A stretch of 37,905 nt of DNA, taken from Nitrosomonas sp. (GTDB taxonomy: Bacteria; Pseudomonadota; Gammaproteobacteria; Burkholderiales; Nitrosomonadaceae). The DNA lies in contig SSFV01000119.1 of the NCBI GenBank assembly GCA_008015565.1, positions 1 through 37,905 of the forward strand. Reading direction: 5' to 3'. The position numbers were made by a program, and so were the translations under genes. The notes below the pieces were generated by a model. It was not told the origin of the DNA, did not search any database, and saw only the letters and a list, made by a program, of their open reading frames with translations. Below are positions 15,107 to 23,785 of this stretch, piece by piece (the stretch's first letter is position 1; the number at the start of each line of letters is the position of its first letter).

Positions 15107-17404
15107 ATGCAGCAGTTTCATCATTCTTCAATCAATCATTTATCTCAAACTTGGAGAGAGGCTATCGCATCACAATTGACCGATGGAGAAAATGTGATGG
15201 CTTGGATTGAAACTGATCTTGATTTGCAATTGCATTTTGCGAAAGGGATTGTAGTTGTTACCAATCAACGCTTGTTGGCTAAAATGTATGTCAGCGATAT
15301 ATGGCAAACGTGGTCTTATCGGCAGGGCCTACTGCTGACTCAGCGCGATTATGCAGGGATAGGGTGTTTGGAGTTATTCGATACGCATTCACGGCTCGCT
15401 CATTGGCGCTATCGCTTAGGTAGCGATAGTGCAGTTAATAGGTTGATTGAATCCTTTACTCAACAACGTGACAGCTATTGTACAGCTAGCGAGCTTCCTC
15501 GAATTGCAGATGCATTTATTCAATGTCCAGCTTGTGGCGCTGTGTTGGGCATGGGTCAGATTGATTGCCCGGTTTGTGAAAAACAAAATAACGTTCAGCC
15601 ATCTACATGGACGTTACTGAGGTTGTGGCGTTTTGCAAAGCCTTATCAAGGGCGTTTACTGATTGGATTTTTATTAACTTTATGCAGCACTGCGGCGACA
15701 TTGGTACCGCCTTATTTAACTATGCCGTTAATGGATAATGTGTTAATACCTTATCAGAACGGCCACCCGATCAATAACGAATTAGTCGCATTTTATCTAT
15801 CCGGATTGCTGGGCGCTTCAGTTCTGGCTTGGATGCTGGGATGGGCAAGAACTTATATGCTGGCGCTCGTATCTGAGCGCATCGGTGCCGATCTTCGCAC
15901 AACTACTTATGAACACTTACTTAATCTTTCTCAGGAATATTTCGGTGGTAAGCGAACTGGAGATTTGATGGCACGCATCGGCGCTGAGACCGATCGAATT
16001 AATCTGTTTCTTTCTCTGCATTTGCTTGATTTTGCAACAGATGTAATCATGATTGCAATGACCGCAGTAATTCTGATCTCAATCAATCCTTGGTTGGCAT
16101 TAGTGACGCTCGTGCCACTTCCTATTATTGCCTGGCTAATTCATCTGGTTCGTGACCGTTTAAGAATTGGTTTTGAGAAAGTCGATCGTATTTGGGCTGA
16201 AGTAAACAATGTACTTGCAGATACTATCCCAGGTATTCGAGTCATTAAGGCGTTTGCGCAAGAAAAAAGAGAAGCGGCACGTTTTCGCGCGGCAAATCAG
16301 AGAAATTTGCAGATCAATGACCGTGTAAATCGAATTTGGTCATTATTTACACCGACAGTGACTTTATTAACTGAGGTGGGTTTATTGGTGGTATGGATAT
16401 TTGGCATTTGGCAAATATCCAATGATGAAATTACAGTCGGTGTGCTGACAGCTTTTCTTGCCTATATCGGCCGGTTTTATATCAGACTGGATTCGATGAG
16501 TCGCATTGTATCGATCACACAGAAAGCTGCTGCTGGAACTAAGCGCATTTTCGATATTCTGGACCATGTCTCCAGTGTTCCGGAATCTCCTAATCCTGTT
16601 CATTTGAATACAGTGCAAGGTCAGATCGAGTTGCGCAACGTTAGTTTTCGCTACGGAACGCGAAGTATTGCACAGGATATTAATCTTGTGATCACACCAG
16701 GTGAAATGATCGGCCTGGTTGGGCATAGCGGTTCGGGGAAAAGCACATTGGTGAATTTAATTTGCCGTTTTTATGATGTAACTGAAGGAAAAATTTTAAT
16801 CGATGGGCATGATATCCGCTCATTGCCTGTTACTGAATATCGCAAACATATTGGTTTGGTGCTCCAAGAACCTTTTCTATTCTATGGCACTATTGCGGAA
16901 AATATTGCTTACGGCAAACCCGATGCAACGCACGATGAAATTGTGTCGGCTGCGCGTGCTGCGCACGCACATGAATTTATTCTGCGCTTACCGCATGGAT
17001 ATGATTCGCTTGTTGGCGAGCGGGGGCAAGCGCTTTCTGGCGGAGAGCGCCAGCGCATCTCAATAGCCCGTGCGCTATTAATTAATCCACGTATCTTAAT
17101 ACTAGATGAGGCGACATCTTCAGTGGATACAACTACTGAGAAGGATATTCAGAAAGCCTTGGATAACCTTGTGCGTGGTCGAACGACGATTGCGATCGCA
17201 CATCGCCTATCAACCTTGCAAGAAGCCAATAGGCTGGTTGTTCTTGATCGTGGCAAAGTTGTTGAGATCGGCAATCATTCGGAACTAATGTCGCGAGAGG
17301 GTTATTATTACCGCTTGTATCAAGCCCAAGCACGTAATGTAGATGTCGAAGACAGCGGATATGCTCCGTTTATCGAACATAGTGCAGCAGGGGAAATTAA
17401 GTGA
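15107..17404 (+). CDS. Cyanophycin-associated ABC transporter (fused membrane and ATPase domains)
   Basis: The 765-residue protein is an exporter-type half transporter with extra N-terminal parts. Residues about 20-125 look like a PH-type domain (DGENVMAWIETDLDLQLHFA, VVTNQRLLAKM). A zinc ribbon follows (C140-x2-C143, C154-x2-C157). Six predicted membrane helices span about 180-450. The ATPase domain has Walker A from G539 (GHSGSGKST), the signature L643-SGGE, Walker B with D667-E668, and an IAHRLS switch histidine. Such transporters next to cphA genes are known as cyanophycin metabolism-associated ABC transporters, but the substrate is not established to my knowledge. The gene ends in a 4-base GTGA overlap with the DUF1854 gene, suggesting coupled translation and possibly a complex. 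Arg, Asp or dipeptide transport is a guess. Confidence 0.88.
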   Translation: MQQFHHSSINHLSQTWREAIASQLTDGENVMAWIETDLDLQLHFAKGIVVVTNQRLLAKMYVSDIWQTWSYRQGLLLTQRDYAGIGCLELFDTHSRLAHWRYRLGSDSAVNRLIESFTQQRDSYCTASELPRIADAFIQCPACGAVLGMGQIDCPVCEKQNNVQPSTWTLLRLWRFAKPYQGRLLIGFLLTLCSTAATLVPPYLTMPLMDNVLIPYQNGHPINNELVAFYLSGLLGASVLAWMLGWARTYMLALVSERIGADLRTTTYEHLLNLSQEYFGGKRTGDLMARIGAETDRINLFLSLHLLDFATDVIMIAMTAVILISINPWLALVTLVPLPIIAWLIHLVRDRLRIGFEKVDRIWAEVNNVLADTIPGIRVIKAFAQEKREAARFRAANQRNLQINDRVNRIWSLFTPTVTLLTEVGLLVVWIFGIWQISNDEITVGVLTAFLAYIGRFYIRLDSMSRIVSITQKAAAGTKRIFDILDHVSSVPESPNPVHLNTVQGQIELRNVSFRYGTRSIAQDINLVITPGEMIGLVGHSGSGKSTLVNLICRFYDVTEGKILIDGHDIRSLPVTEYRKHIGLVLQEPFLFYGTIAENIAYGKPDATHDEIVSAARAAHAHEFILRLPHGYDSLVGERGQALSGGERQRISIARALLINPRILILDEATSSVDTTTEKDIQKALDNLVRGRTTIAIAHRLSTLQEANRLVVLDRGKVVEIGNHSELMSREGYYYRLYQAQARNVDVEDSGYAPFIEHSAAGEIK

Positions 17405-17874
17405 GTCATGCGCCAAATTTCCAGTTAACGCGCAATGCCTTTGGCCGGCTAGTCTTTAGAGATCAATGGGGAGCAATGCAAGAAGGAGTTGTTCCGATCA
17501 GAGGCTTCCCCATTACTAATCCCAATCGAGGTATTGCGTTGGTAGATTGTCACGGCCATGAATTGATATGGATAGACTGTTTGGCTGATTTACCGAGCGA
17601 TTATCGAATGCTCATTGAAGATGAGTTATTGAGTCGGGAATTTATGCCGGAAATAAAACGCTTGTATAACGTTTCGAGTTTTACTACACCAAGTACGTGG
17701 AAAGTTGTAACAGATCGCGGGGAAGTGTCATTTATCCTAAAAGGTGAGGAAGACGTTCGCCGGCTGACGTCCTCGTCATTCATGATTACGGATAGTCATG
17801 GTATTCATTTTTTGATTCGCGATCATTTGTCACTTGATCGTAACAGCCGTAAGTTATTAGATCATTTTTTATAA
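17401..17874 (+). CDS. Cyanophycin-associated DUF1854 protein
   Basis: The 157-residue protein starts at a GTG that overlaps the transporter stop by 4 bases. It matches DUF1854: an N-terminal FGRLVFRDQWGAMQEGVVPI segment, GHELIWIDCLADLP, then a REFMPEIKRLYNVSSFTTPS block and a C-terminal part ending in LDRNSRKLLDHFL. No signal peptide or membrane helix is seen, so it is probably cytosolic. The family recurs beside this type of ABC transporter and cyanophycin synthetases, but its function is unknown. The overlap suggests it works with the transporter, perhaps as a soluble regulator or subunit. cphA' begins 94 bases later, after a small AACCA/TGGTT hairpin. Confidence 0.85.
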   Translation: MSHAPNFQLTRNAFGRLVFRDQWGAMQEGVVPIRGFPITNPNRGIALVDCHGHELIWIDCLADLPSDYRMLIEDELLSREFMPEIKRLYNVSSFTTPSTWKVVTDRGEVSFILKGEEDVRRLTSSSFMITDSHGIHFLIRDHLSLDRNSRKLLDHFL

Positions 17875-17968
17875 TTAATGTGTCTGAGAATTATTTTTCT
17901 TTTCTTGTAAACCAATTTGGTTGCGCTGCGTTAATAATCTCAATGTCTTAACTACCTGATCCGGATTT

Positions 17969-20296
17969 ATGCCTAATTTAAATAGTAATAGTGAGAGAGA
18001 TATCAAATTTATTGAAATCAAGCACTTAAATGGCCCTAATCTTTGGACTTATTACCCGGCTTTAGAAGCAACTGTCGATATTGGCGATTTGGAAGACTTT
18101 CCTTCCGATAAAATTCCAGGCTTTTATGAACGTTTGTCAGAATGGTTGCCATCCCTCATTGAGCACCGCTGCAGTTACGAAGAACGTGGAGGATTTCTAC
18201 GGCGATTAAAAGAAGGTACGTGGCCTTGCCATATTCTTGAACATGTAACATTGGAGCTGCAAAATTTAGCGGGCATGCGAGGTGGTTTTGGTAGGGCTCG
18301 TGAAACCTCTGTGAGAGGTGTATATAAAGTTGCATTAAGCGCATGGCACGAAGAAATTACACGTACTGCTCTGCATTTAGCACGTGACCTGGTACTGACA
18401 GCTATGAACTTTAAGCAAATACCGGATCCTTCATATGATGTCGATGCCGCAATTCAGCATTTGCGGGATATGGTTGATTCCCTATGGCTTGGACCCTCGA
18501 CAGCGTGCATTGTTGATGCCGCAACAGCGCGTAATATTCCGGCTATACGGCTTATTGCAAAAGGAAATCTTGTTCAACTTGGATATGGCTCCCGTTGCCG
18601 GCATATCTGGACCGCGGAAACGGACAGGACGCCAGCTATTGCTGAGAGTATTTCACGTGATAAGGATTTGACAAAAGCGTTACTGCAATCGTGCGGAGTT
18701 CCGGTTCCTGAAGGATGTGTTGTTGAAAGTGCAGAGCATGCTTGGAAAGCGGCGAATGAAATTGGCTTGCCGGTTGTCATTAAACCTTGTGACGGTAATC
18801 ATGGTCGTGGTGTTTTTATCGAGTTAAGCGAACGGGAAGAAATTGAGTCAGCTTATCATGTAGCACTCAAAGAAGGTACCGGTGTGCTGGTTGAGCAGTA
18901 TATTGCAGGCACCGAGCATCGCTTATTAATTGTCGGCGAACAGCTTGTGGCCGCAACAAGGGGTGATTCAGTTTCAGTTATTGGAGATGGTATCTCGACG
19001 ATCAGCGAATTAATTGAGTTACAAATCAATTCTGATCCTCGCCGAGGAACTACGGAAGATCATCCGTTGAACTTGATTCGCATTGATAGTGCAGCGCGAA
19101 TTGAAATTGCGCGTCAGGGCTATCATAGCCATTCGGTTGTTCCTGTTGGTATCAAGGTTGTGATTCAACGTAATGGTAATCATGCGTTCGATGTGACAGA
19201 TCAAGTGCATCCCAATACTGCCGCTATCGCATCACTCGCGGCGCGCATTGTTGGGTTGGATATTGCGGGTATTGATTTAGTGGCGAACGATATTTCTCAT
19301 CCATTAAGCGAGCAAGGCGGCGCGATTGTCGAGGTGAACGCTGGACCTAGTTTATTGATGCATATTAAACCTGCGGTGGGCACACCCCGGCCCGTAGGTA
19401 AAGCTATAGTTACCCATCTTTTTCCAAATCAACAAGACAATGGCCGCATTCCTATTGTCGGAATTAGCGGTAGTTATGGCAAAACAGCTGTTTCATATCT
19501 GGTTGCGAGGCTGCTGATTCTTTCCGGCAAAAAAACTGGCTTAGCATGTAGTGATGGACTTTATCTGGACTATAGAAAAATAGATAAAAAAAACAGCGCT
19601 AACTGGGCAGCTGCAAATCGTACCTTAATGAATCCAACTGTTGAGGCCGCTGTGTTCGAGAACGGTTTTGACGTGCTTATGAATGAAGGGTTAGCTTACG
19701 ATAGCTGCGATGTGGGAGTAATCACTAATGTTGATTTGTCTCATCATTTTGAGCGGCATGGTATGGAGACACGTAAGCAAGTTTTCAATGTACTGCGCAC
19801 ACAAGTCGATGTGGTGACGCCTACAGCTGCAGCGGTTGATGATGTGGAGAAAGATGTCCGGTTACCTATTGGTGCTGCGATTCTCAATGCTAAAGATGAA
19901 ATATTGGTTGAAATGTCTGAGCTGTGCCACGGAGAAGTTATTTTTTTCAGTACCGAGCCAGAATTACCTGTGATCACTCAACATCGTGTCAACGGGACAG
20001 GCTCTGCACAAGGAAAAAGAGCGGTGATTCTTCGAAATAACAGCTCTATTGTGCTGGTTACCGGTGCTTATGAATTACCGTTGATTAAATTGACAGACAT
20101 TTTTTCAGATATCACTGATCACAGTTTGCAAGAGATAGAGAACATCTTGGCCGCTATTGGTGCTGCCTGGGCGTTGGGTATTGGGTCTGATCTTATACGG
20201 ATTGGCATTGCATCTTTTGGATTTACTCAGAATGAGTATAAACCGGAGAATCAGGATTTTTTAGCTAGCCTACAAACTCAAGGAATCAAATTATGA
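17969..20296 (+). CDS. cphA': Cyanophycin synthetase-like protein CphA' (shortened paralogue)
   Basis: This 775-residue paralogue of CphA has the N-terminal domain (about 1-165), an ATP-grasp domain (about 166-480) and only part of the Mur-ligase-like domain. The N-terminal domain keeps H88-I-L-E91-H92 and E96, an HxxEH metal-site pattern linked in some cyanobacterial CphA1 enzymes to cleavage of cyanophycin into primers. The ATP-grasp part keeps IKPCDGNHGRG, VEQYIAG and IVEVNAGPS, but the SNANLSTGGTAT loop of CphA is cut to about 6 residues (402-407). The Mur P-loop is G501-SYGKTA instead of GTNGKTT, and the protein ends where the last Mur domain should begin. Polymerase activity alone is therefore unlikely. 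The stop overlaps the cphA start by 4 bases (ATGA), so both are made together. Confidence 0.88.
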   Translation: MPNLNSNSERDIKFIEIKHLNGPNLWTYYPALEATVDIGDLEDFPSDKIPGFYERLSEWLPSLIEHRCSYEERGGFLRRLKEGTWPCHILEHVTLELQNLAGMRGGFGRARETSVRGVYKVALSAWHEEITRTALHLARDLVLTAMNFKQIPDPSYDVDAAIQHLRDMVDSLWLGPSTACIVDAATARNIPAIRLIAKGNLVQLGYGSRCRHIWTAETDRTPAIAESISRDKDLTKALLQSCGVPVPEGCVVESAEHAWKAANEIGLPVVIKPCDGNHGRGVFIELSEREEIESAYHVALKEGTGVLVEQYIAGTEHRLLIVGEQLVAATRGDSVSVIGDGISTISELIELQINSDPRRGTTEDHPLNLIRIDSAARIEIARQGYHSHSVVPVGIKVVIQRNGNHAFDVTDQVHPNTAAIASLAARIVGLDIAGIDLVANDISHPLSEQGGAIVEVNAGPSLLMHIKPAVGTPRPVGKAIVTHLFPNQQDNGRIPIVGISGSYGKTAVSYLVARLLILSGKKTGLACSDGLYLDYRKIDKKNSANWAAANRTLMNPTVEAAVFENGFDVLMNEGLAYDSCDVGVITNVDLSHHFERHGMETRKQVFNVLRTQVDVVTPTAAAVDDVEKDVRLPIGAAILNAKDEILVEMSELCHGEVIFFSTEPELPVITQHRVNGTGSAQGKRAVILRNNSSIVLVTGAYELPLIKLTDIFSDITDHSLQEIENILAAIGAAWALGIGSDLIRIGIASFGFTQNEYKPENQDFLASLQTQGIKL

Positions 20297-22863
20297 AAGT
20301 ATTACGTATTCGAACATTGCGTGGACCGAACTTATGGAGTCAGTATAATTCCATTGAAGCTACTATCCTTTGTAGTGAATTGGAGGCTAGTATCAATAAA
20401 ATACCTGATTTTGAATTACGCTTACGTGAACGTTTTCCAGAGATACCCCTCCATCAATTAGCCGGTTACAGTCAGGCTATACCGATTGCTCGCGTGCTTG
20501 AGTCCGTTACGCTAGGTTTGCAAGTCCAGGCCGGTTGTCCGGTAACTTTTAGTGATACGGTCAGAACTCCGGAAGCAAATACATATCAAGTGATTGTAGA
20601 ATACAGTGAAGAAAGAGTTGGTAGGTTTGCATTTGAAATGGCGCAATCTTTTTGCAAAGCAGTTATTGAAGATACTGGATTTGATATTGATGATGCTTTG
20701 TCACAACTGCGCGAGCTTAATGAAGATATACGTTTGGGACCTAGTACGAATGCTATCGTGCAAGCCGCAGTTGCGCGGGGTATTCCATTTCGACGGCTGA
20801 CCGAAGGCAGCCTAGTACAATTTGGCTGGGGAAGTAAGCAGCGACGTATTCAAGCTTCCGAAAGTGATATCACAAGCGCTGTTGCTGAATCAATCGTGCA
20901 AGATAAGGAGTTGACTAAAACATTGCTTCATGTAGCAGGTATTCCTGTTCCACAAGGTCGAAATGTAAAGAATGCGGAAGATGCATGGGCAGCGGCATCT
21001 GAGATTGGTGCACCAGTAGTCGTGAAACCACTTGACAGTAATCAAGGTAAAGGTGTTACGGTCAATCTTATTGATGCTGAGCAAGTAAAAGCAGCTTATC
21101 TGATAGCTGCCGAGTTTAGTAATAATGTCTTGGTCGAACGTTATGTTTCTGGATATGATTTTCGCATGCTGGTTGTTGGTAATAAACTGGTTGCGGCTGC
21201 CCGGCGGGATCCACCACATGTTATTGGTGATGGAGTTCATAATATTCGTCAATTGGTCGAGCAAATTAATCGTGATCCAATGCGTGGAGAAGGCCATGTT
21301 ACTTCATTAACTAAAATTTCCCTGGATGAGATTTCTTGCGCTCATTTAGCATTGCAGGGATTAACTGTTGAATCAATTCCGGAGAATAATGCGCGCATTG
21401 TGTTGCGCAGTAATGCTAATTTGTCAACTGGCGGTACGGCAACCGATGTTACCGATGATGTTCATCCCGAACTAGCGGCACGTGTAATTGAAGCCGCCAA
21501 AGTTGTGGGGCTGGATATTTGCGGCGTGGATGTTGTTTGTAATGATGTGAGACTTCCATTAGAAGAACAGAGTGGAGGCATAATTGAAGTTAATGCCGCT
21601 CCAGGTTTACGTATGCATTTGCAACCGTCATTTGGCAAAGGACGGGCTGTAGGTGATGCCATTATTGATAATATATTTTGCAAAGGAGATGATGCACGTA
21701 TTCCGGTTATTGCGATAACAGGCACAAACGGCAAAACTACATCTGCTCGTTTGATTGCTAATGTTCTCGAGAAAGATAGTAAGCGTGTAGGTATTGCCTG
21801 CACTGATGGAGTGTATATTAACGGGCAATGCATCGAAGCTGGCGATTGTAGCGGTCCAAAAAGTGCAAGAAATATTTTGTTTCACCCGCATGTAGATGCA
21901 GCGGTACTAGAAACAGCGCGCGGTGGCTTGCTTCGCGAGGGGTTGGGTTTTGATCGCTGTGATGTCGCTGTCGTAACAAATATCGGTATGGGTGATCATT
22001 TGGGCATTGCTTATGTGAATACTCCTGAGGAATTGTCTAATGTTAAACGCATTGTTGTACAAAACGTGGCTTCAACTGGCTATGCTGTGTTGAATGCAGC
22101 CGATCCGTTAGTGGTCAGTATGGCGGAACATTGCCCCGGTTCAGTTATCTTTTTTGCTCAAGACGCTCATAATTCAGTACTGGCTATGCATCGCGCCCAG
22201 CATAAACGTGTTATTTTTGTTGAAAATCGCAATATCGTTGCTTTGGATGAAAAAGGCGAATATCGAATTCCGTTGAGTGAAATTCCGCTAACAAAGAATG
22301 GCAGTATTTACTTTCAAATTGAGAATGCAATGGCGGCTATCGGGGCTGGTTGGGCGTTAGGGTTGGAGTGGGCTGTTATTCGTAAGGGATTGGCTAGTTT
22401 TGTAAACGATGCGCAGACAGCGCCAGGCCGTTTCAATTTATTTAGTTACCGAAATGCTACCTTGATTGCTGATTATGGACATAATCCAGATGCAATAAAA
22501 GCGCTCGTATGTGCTATTGATAATATTCCTTCTAAAAAACGTTCTGTAGTTATTAGTGCTGCTGGTGACCGGCGTGATGAAGATATTCGCCAACAGACTC
22601 GAATACTTGGTGATGCATTTGATGAAGTTGTACTGTATCAAGATCAATGTCAGCGCGGCCGCGCTGATGGCGAGGTGTTGTCTTTGTTGCGAGAAGGTTT
22701 GGGTAATGCCAAACGTACGCAGAAGGTTAGTGAGATCGTAGGTGAGGCTATTGCAATAGATAAAGCACTATCAAACCTTGAAGATGGCGAGTTGTGTCTT
22801 ATTTTGGTTGATCAGGTAGAACAATCTCTTGGGCAAATCAATAGTCGTATTGCTTTGGGTTAG
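20293..22863 (+). CDS. cphA: Cyanophycin synthetase CphA
   Basis: The 856-residue enzyme builds cyanophycin by adding Asp and then Arg with ATP. The ATP-grasp domain (about 165-475) is complete: VVKPLDSNQGKG, LVERYVSG, the loop with S378-TGGT, and GIIEVNAAPGLRMH. The Mur-ligase-like domain has the canonical P-loop G477-TNGKTT, ETARGGLLREGLGF, GDHLG and the final domain with APGRFN, DYGHNPDA and SAAGDRRDED. The N-terminal domain, by contrast, has lost the HxxEH pattern seen in CphA': the equivalent positions are R67, E70, S71 and G75. CphA may therefore depend on primers made by CphA' or supplied otherwise. No cyanophycinase or isoaspartyl dipeptidase gene lies in the window. The zapD gene converges 41 bases downstream. 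Confidence 0.95.
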   Translation: MKVLRIRTLRGPNLWSQYNSIEATILCSELEASINKIPDFELRLRERFPEIPLHQLAGYSQAIPIARVLESVTLGLQVQAGCPVTFSDTVRTPEANTYQVIVEYSEERVGRFAFEMAQSFCKAVIEDTGFDIDDALSQLRELNEDIRLGPSTNAIVQAAVARGIPFRRLTEGSLVQFGWGSKQRRIQASESDITSAVAESIVQDKELTKTLLHVAGIPVPQGRNVKNAEDAWAAASEIGAPVVVKPLDSNQGKGVTVNLIDAEQVKAAYLIAAEFSNNVLVERYVSGYDFRMLVVGNKLVAAARRDPPHVIGDGVHNIRQLVEQINRDPMRGEGHVTSLTKISLDEISCAHLALQGLTVESIPENNARIVLRSNANLSTGGTATDVTDDVHPELAARVIEAAKVVGLDICGVDVVCNDVRLPLEEQSGGIIEVNAAPGLRMHLQPSFGKGRAVGDAIIDNIFCKGDDARIPVIAITGTNGKTTSARLIANVLEKDSKRVGIACTDGVYINGQCIEAGDCSGPKSARNILFHPHVDAAVLETARGGLLREGLGFDRCDVAVVTNIGMGDHLGIAYVNTPEELSNVKRIVVQNVASTGYAVLNAADPLVVSMAEHCPGSVIFFAQDAHNSVLAMHRAQHKRVIFVENRNIVALDEKGEYRIPLSEIPLTKNGSIYFQIENAMAAIGAGWALGLEWAVIRKGLASFVNDAQTAPGRFNLFSYRNATLIADYGHNPDAIKALVCAIDNIPSKKRSVVISAAGDRRDEDIRQQTRILGDAFDEVVLYQDQCQRGRADGEVLSLLREGLGNAKRTQKVSEIVGEAIAIDKALSNLEDGELCLILVDQVEQSLGQINSRIALG

Positions 22864-22904
22864 AATGTCATGAGAATCGCCGCTTTATGCAATTAACTTG
22901 GTTA

Positions 22905-23660
22905 TCATAAATTACAGAAGGTGATTTCAAAGTCAACGTCGCCTTCGTACGTTTTGTTCCTCTGCTCGTATTGGAAAGGAACGAAACGAATGTTTAGTGC
23001 GTATTTATTTGCGCTGATCTCGGGTATGCAGGGTAAATCGCTATTTACAGTCAGCCTTAGCATGTGCGCTGAAAATGCTGCGCCAGTTTGCTGAAATACT
23101 CCCTGATTTGCCACAAACTTACCCGTCCGGCCACTTTTTCTCAATAAAAATAGAACGATTCCAAAGGCATTACGTATGGGTAGAAATGGTGTTAGCCATG
23201 TTTGAATGTCTTTGTGGCGCTGACTAGAATCTAAATTTAGCCAATAATGATAAGAAGGCAGGTCAAATACACAACCCCCTCCAGGAATACTAGTACGTTG
23301 CTTGATGGACATTAACCATTCATTCTCACGTAAATGTTCGCCGACTTTCCCTGGAAAGTCCAACATTTCTCTAAAAGTAATTTTTATACTTGTGAGTACT
23401 TCATCGAGCACTGTTTCAGAGACATTCGGATTTTTTCTTAACATCTCAAGTGCTTGCTTTTGTCTCTCAAGTTCTTGCAATAAATCTGATTTAATGTCTG
23501 CTCGACTTGTAATTTCTAGGATCTCAAATAATGCAATAAGTGATATGTGATGCTCAATAGCACTATCCTTGTTTGAGAAAAAATCTATTCTGCTAAATAA
23601 ATTTTCTAGTCGTAACAGAGTACGGATACGTTCATTTAATGGATGCTCGTAACTAATCAC
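22905..23660 (-). CDS. zapD: Cell division protein ZapD (YacF, DUF1342)
   Basis: This 251-residue protein matches ZapD, a cytosolic factor that crosslinks FtsZ filaments at the division ring. Family signs are the opening ISYEHPLNERIRTLLRLE, a helical N-terminal half with LLQELERQKQALEMLRKNP, and the beta-rich end with GGGCVFDLPSYHYWL, MLRLTVN and a late RFVPFQ. The start codon is GTG at 23660. It is the last gene of the pilC-pilD-coaE-zapD run, but a 125-base gap separates it from coaE and holds promoter-like hexamers, so it may also have its own transcript. In many proteobacteria yacG follows directly; here the cyanophycin genes come next. Confidence 0.93.
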   Translation of the reverse strand: MISYEHPLNERIRTLLRLENLFSRIDFFSNKDSAIEHHISLIALFEILEITSRADIKSDLLQELERQKQALEMLRKNPNVSETVLDEVLTSIKITFREMLDFPGKVGEHLRENEWLMSIKQRTSIPGGGCVFDLPSYHYWLNLDSSQRHKDIQTWLTPFLPIRNAFGIVLFLLRKSGRTGKFVANQGVFQQTGAAFSAHMLRLTVNSDLPCIPEISANKYALNIRFVPFQYEQRNKTYEGDVDFEITFCNL

Positions 23661-23748
23661 AATAGAATTGAATCGATAGCGAAGTGTGGAATTTATAATC
23701 TTGCCTTAAGCACAAGCATTTCACAAATGAAAATTAATTTCTCAAATA

Positions 23749-23773
23749 ATTATAGACAACAGTTTTTTGTCAA
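23749..23773 (-). promoter_or_regulatory. Promoter-like hexamers upstream of zapD with short spacing
   Basis: Read on the minus strand, perfect TTGACA (23773-23768) and TATAAT (23754-23749) occur 13 bases apart, about 90 bases before the zapD start. The spacing is shorter than the usual 16-18, so function as a normal sigma-70 promoter is doubtful. The TATAAT box alone could still be used. Confidence 0.3.
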
Positions 23774-23785
23774 CTAAATCTTGGA

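Noticed and set aside
16382-16726. A 114-codon minus-strand open frame inside the ABC transporter
   Set aside because: It overlaps the conserved linker and Walker A region of the real gene and resembles no family.
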